A DNA stretch of 64,000 bases from Bolinopsis microptera. Taxonomy: Eukaryota; Ctenophora; Tentaculata; Lobata; Bolinopsidae. Positions 11,127 to 21,488 of this stretch are shown here, one piece after another; positions within the stretch are counted from its first letter, which is position 1, and every line of letters begins with the position of its first letter. The stretch lies in NCBI RefSeq assembly GCF_026151205.1, contig NC_087078.1, positions 6,155,675 through 6,219,674 of the forward strand, read 5' to 3'. Under the pieces are notes generated by a model. That model was not told where the DNA came from. It was given only the letters and a program-made list of their open reading frames with translations, and ran no database searches. Position numbers and translations under genes: made by a program.

Positions 11127-11264
11127 ATGTTAGAGTTCCACAATCAGGATACGCTTGTGAAACTGAAAGCCCCAAACAGTAACACTAAAACCAGTCTTCA
11201 GGATAAACAAAACCAGGTTAAAGTAAAAATGGGGAGTCGTGCAGTAAGTGATAAATGTCGTTAA
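11127..11264 (+). CDS. 45-aa ORF running into the 14 bp minisatellite
   Basis: An ATG-initiated frame with ordinary polar composition (start MLEFHNQDTLVKLKAPN). Its stop codon is made by the first unit of the minisatellite (TAA in GTTAAG). If this was once a longer exon, expansion of the array has ended it. The product is unknown. Confidence 0.3.
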   Translation: MLEFHNQDTLVKLKAPNSNTKTSLQDKQNQVKVKMGSRAVSDKCR

Positions 11265-12166
11265 GAACACGTCGTTAAGAACACGTCGTTAAGAACACGT
11301 CGTTAAGAACACGTCGTTAAGAACACGTCGTTAAGAACACGTCGTTAAGAACACGTCGTTAAGAACACGTCGTTAAGAACACGTCGTTAAGAACACGTCG
11401 TTAAGAACACGTCGTTAAGAACACGCCGTTAAGAACACGTCGTTAAGAACACGTCGTTAAGAACACGTCGTTAAGAACACGTCGTTAAGAACACGTCGTT
11501 AAGAACACGTCGTTAAGAACACGTCGTTAAGAACACGTCGTTAAGAACACGTCGTTAAGAACACGTCGTTAAGAACACGTCGTTAAGAACACGTCGTTAA
11601 GAACACGTCGTTAAGAACACGTCGTTAAGAACACGTCGTTAAGAACACGTCGTTAAGAACACGTCGTTAAGAACACGTCGTTAAGAACACGTCGTTAAGA
11701 ACACGTCGTTAAGAACACGTCGTTAAGAACACGTCGTTAAGAACACGTCGTTAAGAACACGTCGTTAAGAACACGTCGTTAAGAACACGTCGTTAAGAAC
11801 ACGTCGTTAAGAACACGTCGTTAAGAACACGTCGTTAAGAACACGTCGTTAAGAACACGTCGTTAAGAACACGTCGTTAAGAACACGTCGTTAAGAACAC
11901 GTCGTTAAGAACACGTCGTTAAGAACACGTCGTTAAGAACACGTCGTTAAGAACACGTCGTTAAGAACACGTCGTTAAGAACACGTCGTTAAGAACACGT
12001 CGTTAAGAACACGTCGTTAAGAACACGTCGTTAAGAACACGTCGTTAAGAACACGTCGTTAAGAACACGTCGTTAAGAACACGTCGTTAAGAACACGTCG
12101 TTAAGAACACGTCGTTAAGAACACGTCGTTAAGAACACGTCGTTAAGAACACGTCGTTAAGAACAC
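11257..12166. repeat. 14 bp minisatellite, 65 copies
   Basis: Exactly 910 bp of head-to-tail GTCGTTAAGAACAC. Reading through, I see only one variant base, T to C at 11426 in the thirteenth unit. Each unit has one CpG within the unit and another in ACGT at the junction, and the period is not a multiple of three, so stops occur in all frames and the array is non-coding. It lies between two short ORFs on the plus strand. Confidence 0.98.
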
Positions 12167-12180
12167 TCGTCCGCGTCGGG

Positions 12181-12333
12181 ATGAATGAAGCAGAGCTTCG
12201 ACGGGTAAGTCGCATGTTCAATGACATCGTACCTGAGAATACCAAGTCAGTATCAGCGGGGGCCGGGGTGGCTCTTGCATGTTCAAGTCGTTCTCATATT
12301 TGCTGTATAACGAAGAACGTCATCACAAAATAA
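12181..12333 (+). CDS. 50-aa ORF directly after the minisatellite
   Basis: ATG-initiated, MNEAELRRVSRMFNDIV at the start, with a Cys-containing C-terminus (CSSRSHICC). A GTAAGT follows codon 8, so the ATG exon could instead be spliced there. Protein-like composition; no family recognised. Confidence 0.35.
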   Translation: MNEAELRRVSRMFNDIVPENTKSVSAGAGVALACSSRSHICCITKNVITK

Positions 12334-12670
12334 TACGATCAGTTGTGTGTGACCATAGCATATATATATAGAGAACAATATAAATTGTTCAGTCCAGACT
12401 CCGGTGGTTTCAGGCAGGGTGACTAAATAAGTGGACGGTGGAGCTGGTCCCAAGCACAGGTCGCTTTTCAAATCCAACAATAAGCAATGACCTTCGGCAC
12501 TTGAAACCTCTTAAAGCCTCCATAGATTTATTCACCATTACAATTGTTAGATTGGAGTGAAAATAAACAATTGTTTTATTAATAATTGTTTTATTAAGTA
12601 ATTGTTCTATTGATAAAAAATAATTTTAACCTCGAAAAATTGTAACCTGAAGCACTGTAAAATTATAAGA

Positions 12671-13246
12671 TTGAATAACAGACGTAACAACACTGTATGC
12701 TCCCAGCGGTTCATATCTTCGCTAGTAATGCTCGAACACATTACGTGCAAACTTAAGCTACCCACGATACAGCTACAGTCAAAACAAGTCGATATGGTTG
12801 AGAGCATGGTTGTGATCAAACAGAAATGTGACGTGTACTGGAGTAGAGGACTTAATGAAATAGAGGACTTGGCTGACTTACTTAAAGTTCAACTTGCTAT
12901 ATTTGCTGCCAGCCGCAACACTTTGCCACAGCATGCAGCAAGTAAGAGTTAAGAGGTTAGCACCTATCATAACTTCGGGAGGGGGTGTAGAACATACCTG
13001 GCGGAGAGAATAACGGAGGAGTGTGAAAGATTGGTGAGAGAGGGAAAGATGCCACCAGGAAGAGGTCATGGTCACTACAAGTCGGACATGAGAGGCAATA
13101 GGAAGTTCCTGGGATGGTACGTACAAGAGATTAGGGTGCTGAGAGAAACGGCGGAGGAGGCAGAGGATCCCGCCAGAAATGTTAGTAGCAGGGATGCTGG
13201 GGCTGACGAGGTTGTGCACTCTCAACAATCGGTTTGCGGTCTTTAA
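12671..13246 (+). pseudogene. ORF of about 190 codons with one internal stop
   Basis: One frame runs from 12671 to 13246 interrupted only by TAA at 12950-12952. The first part is helical and hydrophobic (ITCKLKLPTIQL, LADLLKVQLAIF). The second part, after the stop, is basic and Glu-rich (CRTYLAERITEECERLV, then RGHGHYKSDMRGNRKF). The consistent composition on both sides of the stop suggests one coding region with a nonsense mutation, or two exons. No ATG opens it. The family was not recognised. Confidence 0.4.
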
Positions 13247-13288
13247 GTAGGAGATTCATACCTAGAGGTAATGAATGGGGTAGAGTAA

Positions 13289-14205
13289 GTTGTATTCGTA
13301 ACTAGATGTACGGAGATAGTTGTGTTAGTTATATTCGTAACTAGATGTACGGAGATAATTGTGTTAGTTGTATTCGTAACTAGATGTACGAAAACAATTG
13401 TGTTAGTTGTATTCGTAACTAGATGTACGGAGATAGTTGTGTTAGTTATATTCGTAACTAGATGTACGAAAACAATTGTGTTAGTTGTATTCGTAACTAG
13501 ATGTACGGAGATAATTGTGTTAGTTGTATTCGTAACTAGATGTACGGAGATAATTGTGTTAGTTGTATTCGTAACTAGATGTACGGAGATAATTGTGTCA
13601 GTTGTATTCGTAACTAGATGTACGGAGATAATTGTGTTAGTTATATTCGTAACTAGATGTACGAAAACAAATGTGTTAGTTATGTTCGTAACTAGATGTA
13701 CGAAAACAATTGTGTTAGTTATATTCATTACTAGATGTACGGAGATAATTGTGTTAGTTATATTCGTAACTAGATGTACGAAAACACTTGTGTTAGTTAT
13801 ATTCATTACTAGATGTACGAAAACAATTGTGTTAGTTATATATTCATTACTAGATGTACGGAGATAGTTGTGTAAGTTATATTCGTAACTAGATGTACGA
13901 AAACAAGTGTGTTAGTTATATTCGTAACTAGATTTACGGAGATAATTGTGTTAAGTGTATTCGTAACTAGATGTACGGAAACAATTGTGTTAGTTATATT
14001 CGTAACTAGATGTACGAAAACAAGTGTGTTAGTTATGTTCATAACTAGATGTACGGAGATAATTGTGTTAGTTGTATTCGTAACTAGATGTACAAAAACA
14101 ATTGTGTTAGTTATATTCATTACTAGATGTACGGAGATAAATGTGTTATTCGTAACTAGGGGTACGAAAACATTGTGTTAATTAGGTTCGTTACTAGATG
14201 TACGG
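13289..14205. repeat. 39 bp satellite, about 23 copies in two subtypes
   Basis: Units share TATTCGTAACTAGATGTACG and then end either GGAGATAATTGTG (type A) or AAAACAATTGTG (type B). The order is irregular, roughly A A B A B A A A A B B A B B A B A, then mixed units. Because 39 is divisible by three and the unit lacks stops in some frames, long frames exist on both strands (plus about 13322-13867, minus about 13806-13243). These are treated as artefacts of periodicity. Confidence 0.97.
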
Positions 14206-14461
14206 TACCTGGGTTAGGAGTATGGTTGTGGAGGGTGTTCAACAACGGTTGGTGTGGACGGAGAGACGGCGGATGGTCGACTTGCTACGACTTCGACAGA
14301 ACAGCAGAAGAAGTAAGGAAAGTAGAAGGGGCAATTTAGGAGAAGGACAGTGTAGAAGGGTAGCAAGTTGTGTTTATACATTTTTAAAAGTATTTTCAGG
14401 TTTATTGGGCTTTATTACGTGAAGTTTATCACGTAGTTTTTAATTATTTATTTGTTTGTAA

Positions 14462-15057
14462 CACGTGAGATGTTTCACGTGAAGTTTTGATTGTTCAGAT
14501 TGGTACGTGATGGAACACGTATTTTTTTTATAATTTTTTAAATATTTGTAGCACGTGAAATTTTTTAAGGGTAGTTTTTCGCGTGAGTTGTATCACGGGG
14601 ATGATGTTGGTATTTTTACGAGCATTATTTATTTTAATTTATTTAATCATTGTTGTACTTGTAGTAGGAAACGTGAGGGTACGTGTCATTTATTTAATTA
14701 TTTGTGGATATTTTTATGGTATTGTTTAAGAGGGAGTTTTAGGATTTTTTTAGGATTTAGTAGGTAGGGGGAGAGTTGATCGAATTTGTCAATACCTCCT
14801 GGAGATATTGACAAATTGATTAAATTTTCCCGGGGGATATAGTGTAAGGTAGTAACAGCTGTAGTTTTAGCATTTGAATAGATTGTAGTTTAGTGATTAA
14901 GAATTGCCGTTAGTGTTTAAGTGTAGATTTAGGATAGAAATTAGTTTAGATGATTGTGTAGTAGGGCACGTGTTAGTCGGGTGTGTAGGTTTTAGTAGAT
15001 TTCTATGGCTGGGCCGAGCCGCGCGGTACCACGTGGGTGACCACGTGGTATCACGTG
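14462..15057. promoter_or_regulatory. Cluster of CACGTG E-boxes
   Basis: Seven exact CACGTG hexamers: 14462, 14476, 14552, 14967, 15030, 15042 and 15052; an eighth lies at 15725, about 40 bp before the zinc-ribbon ATG at 15768. The last three of the cluster lie within 28 bp and include ACCACGTGGT. CACGTG is the classic site for bHLH-zip factors (MYC/USF type). The position upstream of the 15.8 kb gene suggests a promoter or enhancer, but the local G/T-rich sequence also has many near-matches (TACGTG, TCACGTA), so a diverged repeat is an alternative. Confidence 0.4.
14863..14985 (+). promoter_or_regulatory. Upstream block shared with 45841-45960
   Basis: The sequence around AGAATTGCCGTTAG and ending CACGTGTTAGTCGGGTG resembles 45841-45960 (AGAATTGCCATAAG, ending CACGCGTTAGTCGGGTG). 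Both lie a few hundred bases upstream of gene-like exons (15768 and 46142). It could be a common promoter or a common transposon end. Confidence 0.4.
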
Positions 15058-15767
15058 GTGCGGGTCGATAACGCAATTCTGGACACGTTAGGTTTAGTTC
15101 TGGAAACGTTTATTAGGTGACGTGTTTAATCCAAGTGTTAACCGCTGATCTAGAACGAACTAACGTAGCCCGTCCTGCCACAGTTTAAAGTTGTAAAATT
15201 GTTGATTATTATCCTTATATTTCACCTTCGAACGTTATTATTCGATTCAACTGTTTCCCTTGTTCAACTCTAGCGCAGGGACGAATTGTAGCACATTTTA
15301 CCGTTTAAATTGAAATTGCCGCACTTATTTCCGTGTGGAGTAAATTAGTAAAGCTTACGATACTCGAAGATCGTATTTCAGTCCAATCAGAGCAGGTGCC
15401 GTTTCTAAGAGATTAGTGTTTTTACTAGCGTTCGTCACGAATTTATCATTCCCTTAAGATTCATATTTTCGTGTATTACCCCTTAGAATCCCTTTATGTT
15501 AACTCTGTGTACGATACTAAAATATCGTATCTGTCGTATTAACTTAGAATTCAATACTTAGTTATAGTGAGTTAATATTGCGGTTGTCAGTCGCTAAGAA
15601 CGACTGAGTGTGTAGTGTATATTGTGAGTAAACGTCTTGTGAGCAGGCAGTGTTTACCATCGGTACGCCCGGGAGGACTGGTCTGGTTGCCTACCTAATT
15701 TTACACTTAGATAGTTTATATTAGCACGTGTTTATATTAATAGTATGTTATCACGATTGCAAACAGG

Positions 15768-16011
15768 ATGTCTAGTTCATCGAGATATAATCCATATGAA
15801 TGCACAAAGTGGAAATGTGCCAAATGTGGCAACATCAATGAAGCAATGAGGGGCGGAATGTGTTGCGGTGCAAAAAGTGCAAATATGATAAAAGCAATGG
15901 CTCCTCACTGGTTAAACTACGTGGAGACTGGGAGTGTCGAAAGTGTCACGAGAACAACTTTGCAAGAAGGTCAAAGTGCTACAAATGCCTGGAACCGAAG
16001 AGGGTACGGAG
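15768..16011 (+). pseudogene. Double zinc-ribbon exon, copy 2 (2 nt frameshift)
   Basis: The ATG start MSSSSRYNPYECTKWKCAKC opens a first ribbon with W-x-C-x2-C and NIN. The frame then shifts by two bases near 15866-15870, after which a second protein-like frame gives RCKKC, a GSSL spacer, and WECRKCHENNFARRSKCYKC. The pattern is C-x2-C-x9-11-C-x2-C, as in RanBP2-type fingers, and copies at 7.0 and 52.2 kb share NNF-x-R-R/K-x2-C-Y/F-x-C. A good donor (GTAAGG) follows at 16012. Splicing to a site at about 16438 would continue in phase into the basic ORF at 16417. Nucleic-acid binding is inferred. Confidence 0.55.
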
Positions 16012-16416
16012 GTAAGGAAACGGGATTTACAACAGTACCCACTAATACTATACTCGTAATGTACAACATTTCATTTGTTGACCCAAAACTGTGCTACTAT
16101 TTCACATGGGGAACATTTTTGAAGAGTGGTTTCACTGATCATTATGTTTTATTCAAATCATTGCTTGTTTAGTCTATTTTATATTATATAGAATTTAAGC
16201 TTTTAATAAAATGGATATTAATATAATATATTTATTATTGAAACTAACGGGTATACTTTCAATCCATTGTGTCATCAATTGCCTAGGTGTCGAAATCTCA
16301 AATTGTGAACTTAATTATTTTTTAGTAAAACGCCATTTTACTTTTTTATTTACAACGACCAATCCTAATTCAATGTTGTGTCTACCCTTAATTAATCGTG
16401 TCAAGTTGTTCCTTGG

Positions 16417-16803
16417 ATGACTGCAACTAAAAGGAAGTCTAAACCCAACACGGCAGCTAAGAAAAAGTTCACTAAACCTGCTCGAGTGGGGAGAGTAGTT
16501 CCGTTGAACGGCGGGAAGAAACGGAGAGATACAGGGGCGCTAGCCAAAGATCAGATTCAGGTGAAGCAATGCCGGAAAGTAAAAACCGAAGAAGAGATAG
16601 TTGAAGGCGTGGAAGTGGTGAGGCAGTTTAAAGAAGAGGTGATGTTGGTTAATAAGGTGACAGCTTCCTCTGCAATCACCTGGAGGAACTATAGACAGGT
16701 TCTGCTTAATCTCGGTGTGCCAGATAAGAACTGCAACGAACTCGCTGAGGAGATAGGTCTCCTCCAAAGTGATCGTCTAACTGCTCAGATTATTATATAT
16801 TGA
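16417..16803 (+). CDS. Basic protein, TATKR family
   Basis: 128 codons. Residues 1-45 are very rich in Lys/Arg (TATKRKSKPNTAAKKKFTK, GGKKRRD), NLS-like. Residues 60-110 look helical, with VNKVTASSAITW, which resembles VNHFVAPSEISY in the protein ending at 22052. The start can be the ATG at 16417 or, if spliced from 16011, the base after CAACTAAAAG. Its place immediately after a zinc-ribbon exon suggests a nuclear DNA- or RNA-binding protein. The family is unknown to me. Confidence 0.5.
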   Translation: MTATKRKSKPNTAAKKKFTKPARVGRVVPLNGGKKRRDTGALAKDQIQVKQCRKVKTEEEIVEGVEVVRQFKEEVMLVNKVTASSAITWRNYRQVLLNLGVPDKNCNELAEEIGLLQSDRLTAQIIIY

Positions 16804-17001
16804 ATTACTATTTACCTTTGTTAGTCATTGCAGTGAGAGTGCGTAGTGGAGTGTGTTATTCAGTAAAGCAATTGACTAGGAAAGATTCACGTAGTACAAT
16901 ATTGTGTATAATCTCATTATCATTGTTCAAGTAGATAGTATTGTGTATTATCTAAATTTAATTATTCCAGTTTTATAATATCGTGTTTATCTTATTATCA
17001 G

Positions 17002-17391
17002 ATCCGGCTGAAACCGGATTATAATATATTCTGCCTCTCTGATTATGTCTTGGACTATATACAAAAATTTGATCATGATGTCCAAACTCCTGTACAACCT
17101 CCTGTCGTAAACGATGCTGGAGAGACTGCCCAGACTAAACCTGTTGATGAAATTGGTTGTAGTTCGAGTTCAAGTGCCCAGACTAAGCCTGCTGATGGAA
17201 ATGGTAGTAGAAGTTCGAGTTCAAGTGGCAGTTCGGGTTCTAGTGGCAGTTCGGGTTCCAGTAGTGATAGTTCGAGCTCAAGTTCCAGTGCAATCGGTAG
17301 CTCTAACGGCAGGACTTTTTCGAACAGCAGAAAAAATCCAGCCAAGAAATTTATTCGCATCAATCATCACCATTCTGACTCAGATAATTGA
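17002..17391 (+). CDS. Exon encoding a Ser-rich low-complexity protein
   Basis: It opens after an acceptor (TTATTATCAG, ending 17001) with an ordered segment (IRLKPDYNIFCLSDYVLDY). It continues through a Gln/Pro/Thr linker with two AQTKP repeats and a Ser/Gly tract (about residues 70-105), then ends with a basic, His-rich tail before TGA. There is no ATG, so it is read as an internal or terminal exon, perhaps of the gene containing the 16417 ORF. The Ser tract is encoded by mixed TCN/AGY codons, so it is not a simple microsatellite. Confidence 0.45.
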   Translation: MRLKPDYNIFCLSDYVLDYIQKFDHDVQTPVQPPVVNDAGETAQTKPVDEIGCSSSSSAQTKPADGNGSRSSSSSGSSGSSGSSGSSSDSSSSSSSAIGSSNGRTFSNSRKNPAKKFIRINHHHSDSDN

Positions 17392-17591
17392 TTATTTAGA
17401 CACCACCAAATACTATTTGCTGAAAGCTATTCGGTAAAGATTACTCAGACATTTGTATATTATAACTTTCATAAATCCAAATTATATTCAAATAATTAAT
17501 CGTCCACGCTTACATAATATTGATTTAAAGGCTAAATAACAACCACATTTTTTATTTTGGTTTCGCAACTGAGCAAAATAAACTCCCACAG

Positions 17592-17911
17592 AATCATCTG
17601 CAGAACACCTGATAGAAACGGTTAACAAAGCAGGGAAAAGCTTGAGGGCTTTCTGCCCCTCCTTCGTGAGAGACAGAACTCGCTGTTTTCTATCACTCAA
17701 TAGAAACATACCCAAAACATACACGGATGACAGAGATGGGGTGCTCAAGATGATATCACTTTCTCTGGGAAAGTATGTGAGGAAGGAGAATGTACAAATA
17801 GAGAGACCACCGGTACAACTTAACGACAATAACTGGTTACTCCACTTCTCTCTAACCAGCATAGAGGCAGATGAAATGGAAAAGGTGATGAAATCAAAGG
17901 AGACAGGGTGA
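17592..17911 (+). CDS. Exon-like ORF overlapping the next by TGATG
   Basis: About 106 codons beginning after a possible acceptor (CTCCCACAG, ending 17591) and ending TGA at 17909-17911. Composition is protein-like: a Cys/Arg-rich start (FVRDRTRCFLSLNR), then KMISLSLGKYVRKENVQ and a helical end (EADEMEKVMKSKETG). The stop overlaps the next ATG as TGATG. The product is unknown. Confidence 0.4.
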
Positions 17912-18129
17912 TGTCCAGCATCACAGAAGTATGCAGGAGACGAAGAAAGGTTTTCAGAAACTCGAGGGAGTACCAATTGGTGAAAATCAACAACAGGAGG
18001 GCAGTTGCAGTGCGATTCAACACAGCGACTCGCGTGATGGGCGAGATTCGCGAGAATTCGTCCAACACGCGACTTCAACGGGCACTGGACAGCCTGGTGA
18101 GCCTCATAAACATGGAGAGGACTTTCTGA
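17911..18129 (+). CDS. 72-aa basic ORF
   Basis: It starts at the ATG inside TGATG and has MSSITEVCRRRRKVFRNS at the N-terminus, a basic beta-like middle (VKINNRRAVAVRF), and a helical end (RLQRALDSLVSLIN). Overlap of stop and start would allow termination-reinitiation if both are on one mRNA, or the two may be alternative exon frames. No family recognised. Confidence 0.4.
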   Translation: MSSITEVCRRRRKVFRNSREYQLVKINNRRAVAVRFNTATRVMGEIRENSSNTRLQRALDSLVSLINMERTF

Positions 18130-18325
18130 GGATTCCTTCTTTCTGTTTTGATATTTTATTGTATTTATTTATTGTGATTCACGAGTTTCATTTGTTTAAC
18201 TTCAAATTTGTTACTTGAATAATATTTTTTTTTAGACTTATGTTTTGATTTTGTATTCCCCTTTCACCTTCTTAACCTCCCTTTATCCGCTTGTCTAACC
18301 TTCTATCACTTTTCTAGTTACTAGC

Positions 18326-18574
18326 ATGTCATCATCAAGGGACCTGATGAAGGCCGTTACTGCCATCAGCAGTGCGTATACCGACGACCTGAAAGAGTTA
18401 GAAGAACTCAAGAAACGCCTCAGGCGGGCAGAAAGAAGAATAAGAGACCTAACAGTGGAATTGGAGTACTTGGCGGATCAACAGGCAGCAAGAATGGACA
18501 CCCAGCCAGCGCCCCCGCCCTATTCCCACAGCCCCACCTCGCCCAGCACAGAGCCATACAGCAGCCCTCATTAG
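18326..18574 (+). CDS. Coiled-coil protein with PPPY motif
   Basis: 82 codons from ATG. Residues 15-55 form a strong heptad coiled coil (DLKELEELKKRLRRAERR). The tail is Pro/Ser-rich with PAPPPYSHSPTSP. PPxY is a WW-domain ligand, known in signalling proteins and in the late domains of retroviral and other structural proteins. The Tyr/Pro tail ends at TAG. The next exon-like ORF begins 260 bp downstream. The identity is unknown. Confidence 0.45.
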   Translation: MSSSRDLMKAVTAISSAYTDDLKELEELKKRLRRAERRIRDLTVELEYLADQQAARMDTQPAPPPYSHSPTSPSTEPYSSPH

Positions 18575-18836
18575 CTCGGGAGGACGACGTGTCTCGCACT
18601 GGCTGTTCTTATCATTCTTGTTTTTTTATTTGTTTAATACATTTCATATTTTATATTTAAAGTGTTTTACCTCTCTCTTAAAATTACAACTCATGCTATT
18701 CTTTTTTCTTTTAATTTTTAATCTCAAGCCGACCAAAACACAGCCGAAAATGTTGTAATGAAGGCAGTCTAACCTCCCATACAAATCAAAATTAGTCCTG
18801 ATGGTTAAACACACACCAACGCATTTTTATCCTCAG

Positions 18837-19738
18837 AAACCAAGGGATCTGAACAAGTAACTCCTGCAGACATTCCTGTACCCCCCTGTGTTCAGGAAGA
18901 CAACCTAGAACAAGCACCCACCACCTCGACGACTGCAGATCTCATGGGGGCTGCCCCACTCACGGAAACACCTCCCGATGCGGGACCTTCAACCACGAAT
19001 CATCTGAACGAGATAGAGCTCTCAGACCAGCTGATACAATACATGCTTGCTGAATCTATACCTCAACAACAGCAAGAACAAGAGAAAATGGAAAGTAATA
19101 CTGACAAGAATCTATATCCTATATGGATCCACAAATCGGATTACCGCCCAATCTCTCAGAATGAGAGCGACGCCTTGAAATCTGATATGACGAAGAACTT
19201 TCTGACTCTTGCGAGAAATGGCGACCTCACAATTGACTTTCGATTCACCTCGAAATTCTCGGACCTTAAGTCCGGTAAGATGAAACTAACATCAGAAGCG
19301 CCGGGGGCCGCAGAGGCTATCAAGCGGGTCTTATCTAGCATGCCTTTTTGGAAGGTCTTGACCACGGAGGACCTGAACACACAGGAAGGCAAAACTTTCT
19401 GGGTGTTTGTTCCCCCGGTGTGCCACGAATTCGTTGAAGACAACTCACTCAACGAGTTGATTCGTGCACACACCGGGTGGTTCTTAGAACCAAACGATGT
19501 CAGGACTGCGTTACCCCCGAAGAAAATTAAGGAAACTAGAAATCACCTTTGCTACATATTCTTTAAATCCTATAAAGCCCAGTGCTATTTCTTACACTTT
19601 AGATGGAATATATCCCTTCTGGGATGCACCCTGAAGTTACAGGAATACGGCGAACGAAGGGACACCACACCAACACTTACTACAGACAACTCTCCTCAAG
19701 ATCTTGTTAATTCACTATCGACATCATCCCTTCAATAA
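18837..19738 (+). CDS. Hypothetical protein of about 300 aa
   Basis: The largest single non-retroelement frame here. It opens after a good acceptor (TTATCCTCAG, ending 18836); an internal ATG at 18944 would give 264 aa. The N-terminal third is Thr/Pro/Gln-rich and disordered (with QQQQEQEK). From about residue 100 the sequence looks folded: KNLYPIWIHKSDYRPIS, FWVFVPPVCHEFVED, HLCYIFFKSYKAQCYF. It ends with a Thr/Ser tail. I do not recognise the fold. The acceptor and leading partial codon indicate an upstream exon, possibly the 18326 ORF. Confidence 0.5.
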
Positions 19739-20179
19739 CTAACTCGTACTCGCCCTCAAACTGGAACACGGAACTAAACAACCACGCGGGACGTGGATGT
19801 CTTTTAAAATTCATTTCATGATTGAATGAAACTTGAATGTCTTATTTATGTGGCTTCGAAATTCTTACCATTTCAATCAACAAATATTCTATTATATTTT
19901 CCATCATATTTTTGTTAAATTATGGTGTGGCTACAAATTACTGAAATGCCAATTAAATTCTTTTCGTAAGACAAAAGTTCTTCACTAATTCATGAAAATT
20001 CTAATTGTTGATTTCAATTCTTGATTGAATGATATGTTAAACGTGCTAGAACACTTGTAACCTTCTCGCTCTTCTCATTCCCTGATAGATTTAGCTACCT
20101 AAAAGTAAAACTGGGCCATGAAGGAGGCAATTTATATTTATTACCTACTAACAATCAAATATAACCTCTTTAGCAAACC

Positions 20180-20722
20180 ATGGTTCGAAGTATTACTACT
20201 CACGCCAAGGATGAAGGAGAAAAGACTCCAGATTCTCTGGTGCTTGTTGTTGGAAAGAAGACTGCCAGCTCTTCGCAACAGAAGAAGACTCCAGAGTCTG
20301 TTGTTGAAAATCAGTCAAGATCCTTGCAACGAAAAAAGACCCCAGAGTCTGTTGTTGAAAAGAAGTCCAGATCTTCGCCACGAAAGAAGACTCCAGACTC
20401 TGTTGTTGAAAATCAGTCCAGATCTTTGCCACGAAAGAAGACTCCAGATGTTGTTGAAAATCAGTCCAGATCCTTGCCACGAAAGAAGACTCCAGACTCT
20501 GTTGTTGAAAAGAAGTCAAGATCCTTACCACGAAAGAAGACTCCAGACTCTGTCGTTGAAAATCAGTCCAGGTCTTTGCCACGAAAGAAGACTCCAGACT
20601 CTGTCGTTGAAAATCAGTCCAGATCCTTGCCACGAAAGAAGACTCCAGATGTTGTTGAAAATCAGGCCAGATCCTTGCCACGAAAGAAGACTCCAGACTC
20701 TTTTGAATTTGCGGCTTGTTAA
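20180..20722 (+). CDS. K/R-rich tandem-repeat protein, 5' part
   Basis: ATG in good context (ACCATGG, preceded by TTTAG). After about 35 residues it becomes a tandem repeat of 16-17 residues, SLPRKKTPDSVVENQSR or the variant lacking Ser, encoded by 48-51 bp DNA repeats; about nine units here. The basic RKKTP motif with alternating acidic VVE resembles chromatin-associated repeats, and each TP could be a phosphosite. The array breaks at about 20702 and resumes at 21489. The antisense frame is also open because the period is a multiple of three. Confidence 0.55.
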   Translation: MVRSITTHAKDEGEKTPDSLVLVVGKKTASSSQQKKTPESVVENQSRSLQRKKTPESVVEKKSRSSPRKKTPDSVVENQSRSLPRKKTPDVVENQSRSLPRKKTPDSVVEKKSRSLPRKKTPDSVVENQSRSLPRKKTPDSVVENQSRSLPRKKTPDVVENQARSLPRKKTPDSFEFAAC

Positions 20723-21488
20723 GGTATTAATAATCTAATATCATTTCATATCTTTTGTATGTTTTTGAATTTGCGGCTTGTTCCAGACGCGCGCCGCGTT
20801 GGATTTAATATTTTGTAACTGTCTGAAAGTCCGGAGCTTCGGGTGTTGTTACAAGGCACGAGAGGTAGCTGGGGTTATGATATAGGAAGATGGGGTCCAT
20901 ACTTTGGGTCTTTTTATAGTATTCAGATGGGCAATACTTTGTTCATTTTAGATGTTGGTTGTGGACAATACAGACACCAAAATATCAGAACTTTGTCAGA
21001 GAGCGAGAAGGCGATGCAAAGGTGTTCAACACCGACCAACTCTGCTAATAATGATACAAAACACTGTTTAAATAACCGCACTCAATTATAACGCTAAACT
21101 CCCAGAATGCATTTCTATTCGTCTGCTAACTGTGACAAAACATTTGGCAAACCTCGGATTGGCCTGTACAAATCGAACGACTAATTTGTTCCATGAAAGC
21201 TGCTCGGATATTTAACTTTCGGGATAGTTCCACTGTCTTCAGGTCTACTACCATATGCAGCACTTTAATCGCATTTGAAATGCCTGCCGTTGGCACAGTT
21301 ATCACGGTTACATATTATGGAATTTGCACTAACGGTAGTCTGATCGATACATGTAGCCATTACCAAACGGCTACAATTTATTAAAATATTTAAAGAGGAG
21401 TGATATTGTATTGTACTAACTTATTAACTTCAGGGGTTCAGCTTCGAGCTATATGTTTAGTTTCTGTGAGTCCTATAGAAGATACATT
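20703..21488. other. Segment interrupting the RKKTP repeat gene
   Basis: About 786 bp separating two parts of the same repeat array. It starts with TTTTGAATTTGCGGCTTGTT, which is repeated at 20763-20783. It has no clear terminal repeats or transposase. Two short frames (20843-21091, 21193-21384) are not convincing. It may be an intron, an insertion, or a rearrangement of the array. Confidence 0.4.

Noticed and set aside
11257-12166. CRISPR-like array
   Set aside because: Head-to-tail units of 14 bp without variable spacers, in a eukaryotic context.
13243-13867. Long ORFs on both strands over the 39 bp satellite
   Set aside because: They arise from a period divisible by three without stops; the peptides are exact tandem copies with no start context.
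20196-20681. 161-codon antisense ORF
   Set aside because: Shadow of the RKKTP tandem repeat; period-of-three effect.
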